Shown: positions 1 through 12,348 of the stretch, one piece after another
Position numbering within the stretch: the first letter of the stretch is position 1
Layout of the letters: each line of letters starts with the position of its first letter
DNA from: Eutreptiella sp. 'Long Island Sound 2002'
Taxonomy: Eukaryota > Euglenozoa > Euglenophyceae > Eutreptiales > Eutreptiaceae
Direction: 5' to 3'
DNA length: 64,000 nucleotides
Assembly (NCBI GenBank): GCA_964036045.1
Contig: OZ038395.1
Location: forward strand, 9,380,288 to 9,444,287
Notes under the pieces: generated by a model
Seen by the model: the letters and a program-made list of their open reading frames with translations, nothing else
Told to the model about the DNA's origin: nothing
The model's database searches: none
Translations under genes and position numbers: made by a program

Positions 1-3000
1 CGGTCCTCCCCGCATCCACCCCGGTCCTCCCCGCATCCTCCCCGATCCTCCCCGCATCCTCCCCGCATCCTCCCCGCATCCTCCCCGATCCTCCGCGCAG
101 CCTGCCCGATCCTCCCCGCATCCTCCCCGGTCCTCTTTGCATCCTCCCCGGTCCTCCCCGCATCCTCCGCGATCCTCTCTGCATCCTCCCCGATCCTCCC
201 CTATCCTCCCCGGTCCTCCCCGCATCCTTCCCGGTCCCCCCCGCATCCTCCCCGATCCTCCCCGCATCCTCCCCGCATCATCCCCGCATCCTCCCCGATC
301 CTCCGCGCATCCTCCGCGGTCCTCCCCGCATCCTCCCCGATCCTCCCCGCATCCTCCCCGGTCCTCCCCGCATCCTCAGCGGTTCTCCCCGCATCCTCCC
401 CGGTCCTCCCCGTATCCTCCCCGGTCCTCCCCACATCCTCCCCGGTCTCCCGCGCATCCTCCCCGATCCTCCCCGCATCCTCTCCGCATCCTTGCTGATC
501 CTCCCCGCATCCACCCCTATCCTCCCCGCATCCTCCCGGATCCTCCACGCATCTTCCCCGGTCCTCCCTGCAACCTTTCCGGTCCTCCCCGCATCCTCCC
601 CGATCCTCCCCGCATCCTCCCCGGTCCTCCGCGCATCCTCCCCGATCCTCCCCGCATCCTCTCTGATCCTCCCCGCATCCTCCCCGATCCTCCCCGCACC
701 CTCCCCAATCCTCCCCGCATCCTCCCCGGTCCTCCCCGCATCCTCCCCAATCCTCCCCGCATCCTCCCCGGTCCTCCCCGCATCCTCCCCGATCCTCCCC
801 ACATCCTCCTCGATCCTCCCCGCATCCTCCCCGGTCCTCCCCGCATCCTCCCCGATCCTCCCCGCATCCTCCCCGATCCTCCCCGCATCCTCCCCGGTCC
901 TCCCCGCATCCTCCTCGGTCCTCCCCGCATCCTCCCCGGTCCTCCCCACATCCTCCCCGATCCTCCCCGCATCCTCCCCGGTCCTCCCTGCATCCTCCCC
1001 GCTCCTCCCCGCATCCTCCCCGATCCTCCCCGCATCCTCCCTCGTCCTCCCCGCATCCTCCCCGGTCCTCCCCGCATCCTCCCTGGTCCTCCCCGCATCC
1101 TCCCCGATCCTCCCTGCATCCTCCCCGGTCCTCCCCGCATCCTCCCCGGTCCTCCCCGCATCCTCCTTGATCCTCCCCGCATCCTCTCTGATCCTCCCCG
1201 CATCCTCCCCGATCCTCCCCGATCCTCCCCGCATCCTCCCTGGTCCTCCCTGCATCCTCCCCGGTCCTCCCCGCATCCTCCCCGATCCTCCCTGCATCCT
1301 CCCCTGTCCTCCCCGCACCCTCCCCGGTCCTCCCTGCATCCTCCCCGGTCCTCCCCGCATCCTCCCCGGTCCTCCTCGCATCCTCCCCGCTCCTCCCCGC
1401 ATCCTCCCCGGTCCTCCCCGCATCCACCCCGGTCCTCCCCGCATCCTCCCCGATCCTCCCCGCATCCTCCCCGCATCCTCCCCGCATCCTCCCCGATCCT
1501 CCGCGCAGCCTGCCCGATCCTCCCCGCATCCTCCCCGGTCCTCTTTGCATCCTCCCCGGTCCTCCCCGCATCCTCCGCGATCGTCTCTGCATCCTCCCCG
1601 ATCCTCCCCTATCCTCCCCGCATCCTCCCCGGTCCCCCCCGCATCCTCCCCGATCCTCCCCGCATCCTCCCCGCATCATCCCCGCATCCTCCCCGATCCT
1701 CCGCGCATCCTCCGCGGTCCTCCCCGCATCCTCCCCGATCCTCCCCGCATCCTCCCCGGTCCTCCCCGCATCCTCAGCGGTTCTCCCCGCATCCTCCCCG
1801 GTCCTCCCCGTATCCTCCCCGGTCCTCCCCACATACTCCCCGGTCCTCCGCGCATCCTCCCCGATCCTCCCCGCATCCTCTCCGCATCCTTGCTGATCCT
1901 CCCCGCATCCTCCCCTATCCTCCCCGCATCCTCCCGGATCCTCCACGCATCTTCCCCGGTCCTCCCTGCAACCTTTCCGGTCCTCCCCGCATCCTCCCCG
2001 ATCCTCCCCGCATCCTCCCCGGTCCTCCGCGCATCCTCCCCGATCCTCCCCGCATCCTCTCTGATCCTCCCCGCATCCTCCCCGATCCTCCCCGCACCCT
2101 CCCCAATCCTCCCCGCATCCTCCCCGGTCCTCCCCGCATCCTCCCCAATCCTCCCCGCATCCTCCCCGGTCCTCCCCGCATCCTCCCCGATCCTCCCCAC
2201 ATCCTCCTCGATCCTCCCCGCATCCTCCCCGGTCCTCCCCGCATCCTCCCCGATCCTCCCCGCATCCTCCCCGATCCTCCCCGCATCCTCCCCGGTCCTC
2301 CCCGCATCCTCCCCGGTCCTCCCCGCATCCTCCCCGGTCCTCCCCACATCCTCCCCGATCCTCCCCGCATCCTCCCCGGTCCTCCCTGCATCCTCCCCGC
2401 TCCTCCCCGCATCCTCCCCGATCCTCCCCGCATCCTCCCTCGTCCTCCCCGCATCCTCCCCGGTCCTCCCCGCATCCTCCCTGGTCCTCCCCGCATCCTC
2501 CCCGATCCTCCCTCCATCCTCCCCGGTCCTCCCCGCATCCTTCCCGGTCCTCCCCGCATCTTCCCCGATCCTCCCCGCATTCTCCCCGGTCCTCCCCGCA
2601 TCCTCATCCTCCCTGATCCTCACCGCATCCTCCCCAATCCTCCCTGGTCCTCCCCGCATCCTCCCCGATCCTCCCCGCATCCTCCCCGGTCCTCCCCGCA
2701 TCCTCCCCGCATCCTCCCCGGCCCTCCCCGCATCCTCCCCGGTCCTCCCCGCATCCTCCCCGATCCTCCCCGCATCCTCCCCGATCCTCCCCGCATCCTC
2801 GCCGTTCCTCCCCGCATCCCCCCCGATCCTCCCCGCATCCTCCCCGGTCCTCCCCGCATCTTCCCCGATCCTCCCCGCATTATCCCCGATCCTCCCCGCA
2901 TCCTCATCCTCCCCGATCCTCCCCGCATCCTCCCCGATCCTCCCCGCATCCTCCCCGATCCTCCCCGCACCCTCCCTTATCCTCCCCGCATCCTCCCCGA

Positions 3001-6000
3001 TCCTCCCCGCATCCTCCCCGGTCCTCCCGGCATCCTCCCCGATCCTCCCCGCATCCTCCCCGATCCTCCCCGCATCCTCCCCGATCCTCCCCGCATCCTC
3101 CCCGTTCCTCCCCGCATCCCCCCCGATCCTCCACGCATCCTCCCTCGTCCTCCCCGCATCTTCCCCGGTCCTCCCCGCATCCTCCCCGGTCCTCCCCACA
3201 TCCTCCCCGATCCTCCCTGCATCCTCCCCGGTCCTCCCCGCATCCTCCCCGGTCCTCCCCGCATCTTCCCCGATCCTCCCCGCATTATCCCCGATCCTCC
3301 CCGCATCCTCATCCTCCCCGATCCTCCCCGCATCCTCCCCGATCCTCCCCGCATCCTCCCCGATCCTCCGCGCACCCTCCCTTATCCTCCCCGCATCCTC
3401 CCCGGTCCTCCCGGCATCCTCCCCGATCCTCCCCGCATCCTCCCCGATCCTCCCCGCATCCTCCCCGGTCCTCCCCGCACCCTCCCCGGTCCTCCCCGCA
3501 TCCTTCCTGATCCTCCCCGCATCCTCCCTCGTCCTCCCCGCATCCTCCCCGATCCTCCCCGCATCCTCCCCGGTCCTCCCCGCACCCTCCCCGGTCCTCC
3601 CCGCATCCTCCCCGGTCCTCCCCGCATCCTCAGCGGTCCTCCCCGCATCCTCCCCGGTCCTCCCCGTATCCTCCCCGGTCCTCCCCACATCCTGCCCGGT
3701 CCTCCGCGCATCCTCCCCGATCCTCCCCGCATCCTCCCCGCATCCTCTCCGCATCCTTGCTGAACCTCCCCGCATCCTCCCCTATCCTCCCCGCATCCTC
3801 CCTGATCCTCCACGCATCTTCCCCGGTCCTCCCTGCAACCCTTCCGGTCCCCCCCGCATCCTCCCCGATCCTCCCCGCATCCTCCCCGGTCCTCCGCGCA
3901 TCCTCCCCGATCCTCCCCGCATCCTCTCTGATCCTCCCCGCATCCTCCCCGATCCTCCCCGCATTCTCCCCAATCCTCCCCGCATCCTCCCCGGTCCTCC
4001 CCGCATCCTCCCCAATCCTCCCCGCATCCTCCCCGATCCTCCCCGCATCCTCCCCGATCCTCCCCGCATCCTCCCCGGTCCTCCCCGCATCCTCCCCGGT
4101 CCTCCCCGCATCCTCCCCGGTCCTCCCCACATCCTCCCCGATCCTCCCCGCATCCTCCCCGGTCCTCCCTGCATCCTCCCCGCTCCTCCCCGCATCCTCC
4201 CCGATCCTCCCCGCATCCTCCCTCGTCCTCCCCGCATCCTCCCCGGTCCTCCCCGCATCCTCCCTGGTCCTCCCCGCATCCTCCCCGATCCTCCCTGCAT
4301 CCTCCCCGGTCCTCCCCGCATCCTTCCCGGTCCTCCCCGCATCTTCCTCGATCCTCCCCGCATTCTCCCCGGTCCTCCCCGCATCCTCATCCTCCCTGAT
4401 CCTCACCGCATCCTCCCCAATCCTCCCTGGTCCTCCCCGCATCCTCCCCGATCCTCCCCGCATCCTCCCCGGTCCTCCCCGCATCCTCCCCGCATCCTCC
4501 CCGGCCCTCCCCGCATCCTCCCCGGTCCTCCCCGCATCCTCCCCGTTCCTCCCCGCATCCCCCCCGATCCTCCACGCATCCTCCCTCGTCCTCCCCGCAT
4601 CTTCCCCGGTCCTCCCCGCATCCTCCCCGGTCCTCCCCACATCCTCCCCGATCCTCCCTGCATCCTCCCCGGCCCTCCCCGCATCCTCCCCGGTCCTCCC
4701 CGCATCTTCCCCGATCCTCCCCGCATTATCCCCGATCCTCCCCGCATCCTCATCCTCCCCGATCCTCCCCGCATCCTCCCCGATCCTCCCCGCATCCTCC
4801 CCGATCCTCCCCGCACCCTCCCTTATCCTCCCCGCATCCTCCCCGATCCTCCCCGCATCCTCCCCAGTCCTCCCGGCATCCTCCCCGATCCTCCCCGCAT
4901 CCTCCCCGATCCTCCCCGCATCCTCCCCGATCCTCCCCGCATCCTCCCCGTTCCTCCCCGCATCCCCCCCGATCCTCCACGCATCCTCCCTCGTCCTCCC
5001 CGCATCTTCCCCGGTCCTCCCCGCATCCTCCCCGGTCCTCCCCACATCCTCCCCGATCCTCCCTGGGTCCTCCCCGGTCCTCCCCGCATCCTCCCCGGTC
5101 CTCCCCGCATCTTCCCCGATCCTCCCCGCATTATCCCCGATCCTCCCCGCATCCTCATCCTCCCCGATCCTCCCCGCATCCTCCCCGATCCTCCCCGCAT
5201 CCTCCCCGATCCTCCCCACACCCTCCCTTATCCTCCCCGCATCCTCCCCGGTCCTCCCGGCATCCTCCCCGATCCTCCCCGCATCCTCCCCGATCCTCCC
5301 CGCATCCTCCCCGGTCCTCCCCGCACCCTCCCCGGTCCTCCCCGCATCCTTCCTGATCCTCCCCGCATCCTCCCTCGTCCTCCCCGCATCCTCCCCGATC
5401 CTCCCCGCATCCTCCCCGGTCCTCCCCGCACCCTCCCCGGTCCTCCCCGCATCCTCCCCGGTCCTCCCCGCATCCTCAGCGGTCCTCCCCGCATCCTCCC
5501 CGGTCCTCCCCGTATCCTCCCCGGTCCTCCCCACATCCTGCCCGGTCCTCCGCGCATCCTCCCCGATCCTCCCCGCATCCTCCCCGCATCCTCTCCGCAT
5601 CCTTGCTGAACCTCCCCGCATCCTCCCCTATCCTCCCCGCATCCTCCCTGATCCTCCACGCATCTTCCCCGGTCCTCCCTGCAACCCTTCCGGTCCCCCC
5701 CGCATCCTCCCCGATCCTCCCCGCATCCTCCCCGGTCCTCCGCGCATCCTCCCCGATCCTCCCCGCATCCTCTCTGATCCTCCCCGCATCCTCCCCGATC
5801 CTCCCCGCATTCTCCCCAATCCTCCCCGCATCCTCCCCGGTCCTCCCCGCATCCTCCCCAATCCTCCCCGCATCCTCCCCGATCCTCCCCGCATCCTCCC
5901 CGATGCTCCCCGATCCTCCCCGCATCCTCCCTTGTCCTCCCTGCATCCTCCCCGGTCCTCCCCGCATCCTCCCCGATCCTCCCTGCATCCTCCCCTGTCC

Positions 6001-7210
6001 TCCCCGCACCCTCCCCGGTCCTCCCTGCATCCTCCCCGGTCCTCCCCGCATCCTCCCCGGTCCTCCTCGCATACTCCCCGCTCCTCCCCGCATCCTCCCC
6101 GCTCCTCCCCGCATCCTCCCCGGTCCTCCACATATCCTCCCCGGTCCTCCCCGCATCCTCCCCGGTCCTCCCCGCATCCTCCCCGGTCCTCCCCGCATCC
6201 TCCCCGATCCTCCCCGCATCCTCCCCGCATCCTCCCCGCATCCTCCCCGATCCTCCGCGCAGCCTCCCCGATCCTCCCCGCATCCTCCCCGGTCCTCTTT
6301 GCATCCTCCCCGGTCCTCCCCGCATCCTCCGCGATCCTCTCTGCATCCTCCCCGATCCTCCCCGCATCCTCCCCGCATCCTCCCCGCATCCTCCCCGGTC
6401 CTCCCCGCATCCTCCCCGGTCCTCCCCGTATCCTCCCCGGTCCTCCCCACATCCTGCCCGGTCCTCCGCGCATCCTCCCCGATCCTCCCCGCATCCTCCC
6501 CGCATCCTCTCCGCATCCTTGCTGAACCTCCCCGCATCCTCCCCTATCCTCCCCGCATCCTCCCTGATCCTCCACGCATCTTCCCCGGTCCTCCCTGCAA
6601 CCCTTCCGGTCCCCCCCGCATCCTCCCCGATCCTCCCCGCATCTTCCCCGGTCCTCCGCGCATCCTCCCCGATCCTCCCCGCATCCTCTCTGATCCTCCC
6701 CGCATCCTCCCCGATCCTCCCCGCATTCTCCCCAATCCTCCCCGCATCCTCCCCGGTCCTCCCCGCATCCTCCCCAATCCTCCCCGCATCCTCCCCGATC
6801 CTCCCCGCATCCTCCCCGATGCTCCCCGATCCTCCCCGCATCCTCCCTGGTCCTCCCTGCATCCTCCCCGGTCCTCCCCGCATCCTCCCCGATCCTCCCT
6901 GCATCCTCCCCTGTCCTCCCCGCACCCTCCCCGGTCCTCCCTGCATCCTCCCCGGTCCTCCCCGCATCCTCCCCGGTCCTCCTCGCATCCTCCCCGCTCC
7001 TCCCCGCATCCTCCCCGCTCCTCCCCGCATCCTCCCCGGTCCTCCACATATCCTCCCCGGTCCTCCCCGCATCCTCCCCGGTCCTCCCCGCATCCTCCCC
7101 GGTCCTCCCCGCATCCTCCCCGATCCTCCCCGCATCCTCCCCGCATCCTCCCCGCATCCTCCCCGATCCTCCGCGCAGCCTCCCCGATCCTCCCCGCATC
7201 CTCCCCGGTC

Positions 7211-7587
7211 CTCTTTGCATCCTCCCCGGTCCTCCCCGCATCCTCCGCGATCCTCTCTGCATCCTCCCCGATCCTCCCCTATCCTCCCCGGTCCTCCCCG
7301 CATCCTCCCCGGTCCCCCCCGCATCCTCCCCGATCCTCCCCGCATCCTCCCCGCATCATCCCCGCATCCTCCCCGATCCTCCGCGCATCCTCCCCGGTCC
7401 TCCCCGCATCCTCCCCGATCCTCCCCGCATCCTCCCCGGTCCTCCCCGCATCCTCAGCGGTTCTCCCCGCATCCTCCCCGGTCCTCCCCGTATCCTCCCC
7501 GGTCCTCCCCACATCCTCCCCGGTCCTCCGCGCATCCTCCCCGATCCTCCCCGCATCCTCCCCGCATCCTCTCCGCATCCTTGCTGA
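7211..7587. repeat. higher-order repeat segment, copy 1
   Basis: Segment running from the CTCTTTGCAT landmark to the CCTTGCTGA landmark, with a landmark spacing of 368 bp. The same variant order (CCTCCGCGAT, CCTCTCTGCAT, CCTCCCCTAT, a seven-C run, GCATCATCCCCGCAT) recurs at 9,961 and 11,972. A related, slightly shorter copy begins near 1,541. Confidence 0.85.
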
Positions 7588-9960
7588 TCTTCCCCGCATC
7601 CTCCCCTATCCTCCCCGCATCTTCCCCGGTCCTCCCTGCTACCTTTCCGGTCCTCCCCGCATCCTCCCCGATCCTCCCCGCATCCTCCCGGTCCTCCGCG
7701 CATCCTCCCCGATCCTCCCCGCATCCTCTCTGATCCTCCCCGCATCCTCCCCGATCCTCCCCGCACCCTCCCCAATCCTCCCCGCATCCTCCCCGGTCCT
7801 CCCCGCATCCTCCCCAATCCTCCCCGCATCCTCCCCGGTCCTCCCCGCATCCTCCCGGGTCCTCCCTGCATCCTCCCCGCTCCTCCCCGCATCCTCCCCG
7901 ATCCTCCCCGCATCCTCCCCGGTCCTCCCCGCATCCTCCCTGGTCCTCCCCGCATCCTCCCCGATCCTCCCTGCATCCTCCCCGGGCCTCCCCGCATCCT
8001 CCCCGGTCCTCCCCGCATCTTCCCCGATCCTCCCCGCATTCTCCCCGGTCCTCCCCGCATCCTCATCCTCCCTGATCCTCACCGCATCCTCCCCGATCCT
8101 CCCCGCATCCTCCCTGGTCCTCCCCGGATCCTCCCCGATCCTCCCCGCATCCTCCCCGGTCCTCCGCGCATCCTCCCCGATCCTCCCCGCATCCTCTCTG
8201 ATCCTCCCCGCATCCTCCCCGATCCTCCCCGCATCCTCCCCGGTCCTCCCCGCATCCTCCCCGGTCCTCCCCGCATCCTCCCCGGTCCTCCCCACATCCT
8301 CCCCGATCCTCCCTGCATCCTCCCCGGTCCTCCCCGCATCCTCCCCGGTCCTCCCCGCATCTTCCCCGATCCTCCCCGCATTCTCCCCGGTCCTCCCCGC
8401 ATCCTCATCCTCCCTGATCCTCACCGCATCCTCCCCAATCCTCCCCGCATCCTCCCTGGTCCTCCCCGCATCCTCCCCGATCCTCCCCGCATCCTCCCCG
8501 GTCCTCCCCGCATCCTCCCCGCATCCTCCCCGGTCCTCCCCGCATCCTCCCCGGTCCTCCCCGCATCCTCCCCGATCCTCCCCGCATCCTCCCCGATCCT
8601 CCCCGCATCCTCCCCGTTCCTCCCCGCATCCCCCCCGATCCTCCACGCATCCTCCCTCGTCCTCCCCGCATCTTCCCCGGTCCTCCCCGCATCCTCCCCG
8701 GTCCTCCCCACATCCTCCCTGATCCTCCCTGCATCCTCCCCGGTCCTCCCCGCATCCTCCCCGGTCCTCCCCGCATCTTCCCCGATCCTCCCCGCATTAT
8801 CCCCGATCCTCCCCGCATCCTCATCCTCCCCGATCCTCCCCGCATCCTCCCCGATCCTCCCCGCATCCTCCCCGATCCTCCCCGCACCCTCCCTTATCCT
8901 CCCCGCATCCTCCCCGATCCTCCCCGCATCCTCCCCGGTCCTCCCCGCATCCTCCCCGATCCTCCCCGCATCCTCCCCGATCCTCCCCGCATCCTCCCCG
9001 ATCCTCCCCGCATCCTCCCCCGTCCTCCCCGCACCCTCCCCGGTCCTCCCCGCATCCTTCCTGATCCTCCCCGCATCCTCCCTCGGCCTCCCCGCATCCT
9101 CCCCGATCCTCCCCGCATCCTCCCCGGTCCTCCCCGCACCCTCCCCGGTCCTCCCCGCATCCTCCCCGGTCCTCCCCGTATCCTACCCGGTCCTCCCCAC
9201 ATCCTCCCCGGTCCTCCGCGCATCCTCCCCGATCCTCCCCGCATCCTCCCCGCATCCTCTCCGCATCCTTGCTGAACCTCCCCGCATCCTCCCCTATCCT
9301 CCCCGCATCCTCCTGGATCCTCCACGCATCTTCCCCGGTCCTCCCTGCAACCCTTCCGGTCCTCCCCGCATCCTCACCGGTCCTCCCCGCATCCTCCCCG
9401 ATCCTCCCCGCATCCTCCCCGGTCCTCCGCGCATCCTCCCCGATCCTCCCCGCATCCTCTCTGATCCTCCCCGCATTCTCCCCAATCCTCCCCGCATCCT
9501 CCCCGGTCCTCCCCGCATCCTCCCCAATCCTCCCCGCATCCTCCCCGATCCTCCCCGCATCCTCCCCAATCCTCCCCGATCCTCCGCGCATCCCTCCTGG
9601 TCCTCCCAGCATCCTCCCCGGTCCTCCCCGCATCCTCCCCGATCCTCCCTGCATCCTCCCCTGTCCTCCCCGCACCCTCCCCGGTCCTCCCCGCATCCTC
9701 CCCGGTCCTCCCCGCATCCTCCCCGGTCCTCCTCGCATCCTCCCCGCTCCTCCCCGCATCCTCCCCGCTCCTCCCCGCATCCTCCCCGGTCCTCCCCGCA
9801 TCCTCCCCGGTCCTCCCCGCATCCTCCCCGGTCCTCCCCGCATCCTCCCCGGTCCTCCCCGCATCCTCCCCGATCCTCCCCGCATCCTCCCCGCATCCTC
9901 CCCGCATCCTCCCCGATCCTCCGCGCAGCCTCCCCGATCCTCCCCGCATCCTCCCCGGTC

Positions 9961-10337
9961 CTCTTTGCATCCTCCCCGGTCCTCCCCGCATCCTCCGCGA
10001 TCCTCTCTGCATCCTCCCCGATCCTCCCCTATCCTCCCCGGTCCTCCCCGCATCCTCCCCGGTCCCCCCCGCATCCTCCCCGATCCTCCCCGCATCCTGC
10101 CCGCATCATCCCCGCATCCTCCCCGATCCTCCGCGCATCCTCCCCGGTCCTCCCCGCATCCTCCCCGATCCTCCCCGCATCCTCCCCGGTCCTCCCCGCA
10201 TCCTCAGCGGTTCTCCCCGCATCCTCCCCGGTCCTCCCCGTATCCTCCCCGGTCCTCCCCACATCCTCCCCGGTCCTCCGCGCATCCTCCCCGATCCTCC
10301 CCGCATCCTCCCCGCATCCTCTCCGCATCCTTGCTGA
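9961..10337. repeat. higher-order repeat segment, copy 2
   Basis: Nearly identical to the segment at 7,211, with the same 368-bp landmark spacing. One visible difference is CCTGCCCGCAT at about 10,096, where the other copy has CCTCCCCGCAT. It lies 2,750 bp after copy 1. Confidence 0.85.
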
Positions 10338-11971
10338 TCCTCCCCGCATCCTCCCCTATCCTCCCCGCATCCTCCCGGATCCTCCACGCATCTTCCCCGG
10401 TCCTCCCTGCAACCTTTCCGGTCCTCCCCGCATCCTCCCCGATCCTCCCCGCATCCTCCCCGGTCCTCCGCGCATCCTCCCCGATCCTCCCCGCATCCTC
10501 TCTGATCCTCCCCGCATCCTCCCCGATCCTCCCCGCACCTTCCCCAATCCTCCCCGCATCCTCCCCGGTCCTCCCCGCATCCTCCCCAATCCTCCCCGCA
10601 TCCTCCCCGGTCCTCCCCGCATCCTCCCCGATCCTCCCCACATCCTCCTCGATCATCCCCGCATCCTCCGAGGTCCTCCCCGCATCCTCCCCGATCCTCC
10701 CCGCATCCTCCCCGATCCTCCCCGCATCCTCTCCGGTCCTCCCCGCATCCTCCCCGGTCCTCCCCGCATCCTCCCCGGTCCTCCCCACATCCTCCCCGAT
10801 CCTCCCCACATCCTCCCCGGTCCTCCCTGCATCCTCCCCGCTCCTCCCCGCATCCTCCCCGATCCTCCCCGCATCCTCCCTCGTCCTCCCCGCATCCTCC
10901 CCGGTCCTCCCCGCATCCTCCCTGGTCCTCCCCGCATCCTCCCCGATCCTCCCTGCATCCTCCCCGGTCCTCCCCGCATCCTCCCCGGTCCTCCCCGCAT
11001 CTTCCCCGATCCTCCCCGCATTCTCCCCGGTCCTCCCCGCATCCTCATCCTCCCTGATCCTCACCGCATCCTCCCCAATCCTCCCCGCATCCTCCCTGGT
11101 CCTCCCCGCATCCTCCCCGATCCTCCCCCCATCCTCCCCGGTCCTCCCCGCATCCTCCCCGCATCCTCCCCGGTCCTCCCCGCATCCTCCCCGGTCCTCC
11201 CCGCATCCTCCCCGATCCTCCCCGCATCCTCCCCGATCCTCCCCGCATCCTCCCCGTTCCTCCCCGCATCCCCCCCGATCCTCCACGCATCCTCCCTCGT
11301 CCTCCCCGCATCTTCCCCGGTCCTCCCCGCATCCTCCCCGGTCCTCCCCACATCCTCCCCGATCCTCCCTGCATCCTCCCCGGTCCTCCCCGCATCCTCC
11401 CCGGTCCTCCCCGCATCTTCCCCGATCCTCCCCGCATTATCCCCGATCCTCCCCGCATCATTATCCTCCCCGATCCTCCCCGCACCCTCCCTGGTCCTCC
11501 CCGCATCCTTCCTGATCCTCCCCGCATCCTCCCTCGTCCTCCCCGCATCCTCCCCGATCCTCCCCGCATCCTCCCCGGTCCTCCCCGCATCCTCCCCGGT
11601 CCTCCCCGCATCCTCCCCGATCCTCCCCGCATCCTCCCCGCATCCTCCCCGCATCCTCCCCGATCCTCCGCGCAGCCTCCCCGATCCTCCCCGCATCCTC
11701 CCCGGTCCTCTTTGCATCCTCCCCGGTCCTCCCCGCATCCTCCGCGATCCTCTCTGCATCCTCCCCGATCCTCCCCGCACCCTCCCCGGTCCTCCCTGCA
11801 TCCTCCCCGGTCCTCCCCGCATCCTCCCCGGTCCTCCCCGCATCCTCCCCGGTCCTCCCCGCATCCTCCCCGATCCTCCCCGCATCCTCCCCGCATCCTC
11901 CCCGCATCCTCCCCGCATCCTCCCCGATCCTCCGCGCAGCCTCCCCGATCCTCCCCGCATCCTCCCCGGTC

Positions 11972-12348
11972 CTCTTTGCATCCTCCCCGGTCCTCCCCGC
12001 ATCCTCCGCGATCCTCTCTGCATCCTCCCCGATCCTCCCCTATCCTCCCCGGTCCTCCCCGCATCCTCCCCGGTCCCCCCCGCATCCTCCCCGATCCTCC
12101 CCGCATCCTCCCCGCATCATCCCCGCATCCTCCCCGATCCTCCGCGCATCCTCCCCGGTCCTCCCCGCATCCTCCCCGATCCTCCCCGCATCCTCCCCGG
12201 TCCTCCCCGCATCCTCAGCGGTTCTCCCCGCATCCTCCCCGGTCCTCCCCGTATCCTCCCCGGTCCTCCCCACATCCTCCCCGGTCCTCCGCGCATCCTC
12301 CCCGATCCTCCCCGCATCCTCCCCGCATCCTCTCCGCATCCTTGCTGA
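11972..12348. repeat. higher-order repeat segment, copy 3
   Basis: Third near-identical copy of the 368-bp landmark segment, 2,011 bp after copy 2. The following 1 kb (about 12,350-13,400) also parallels 10,340-11,450, including a rare CCTCCGAGGT variant near 10,667 and 12,657. The duplicated block is therefore about 2 kb long. Confidence 0.85.
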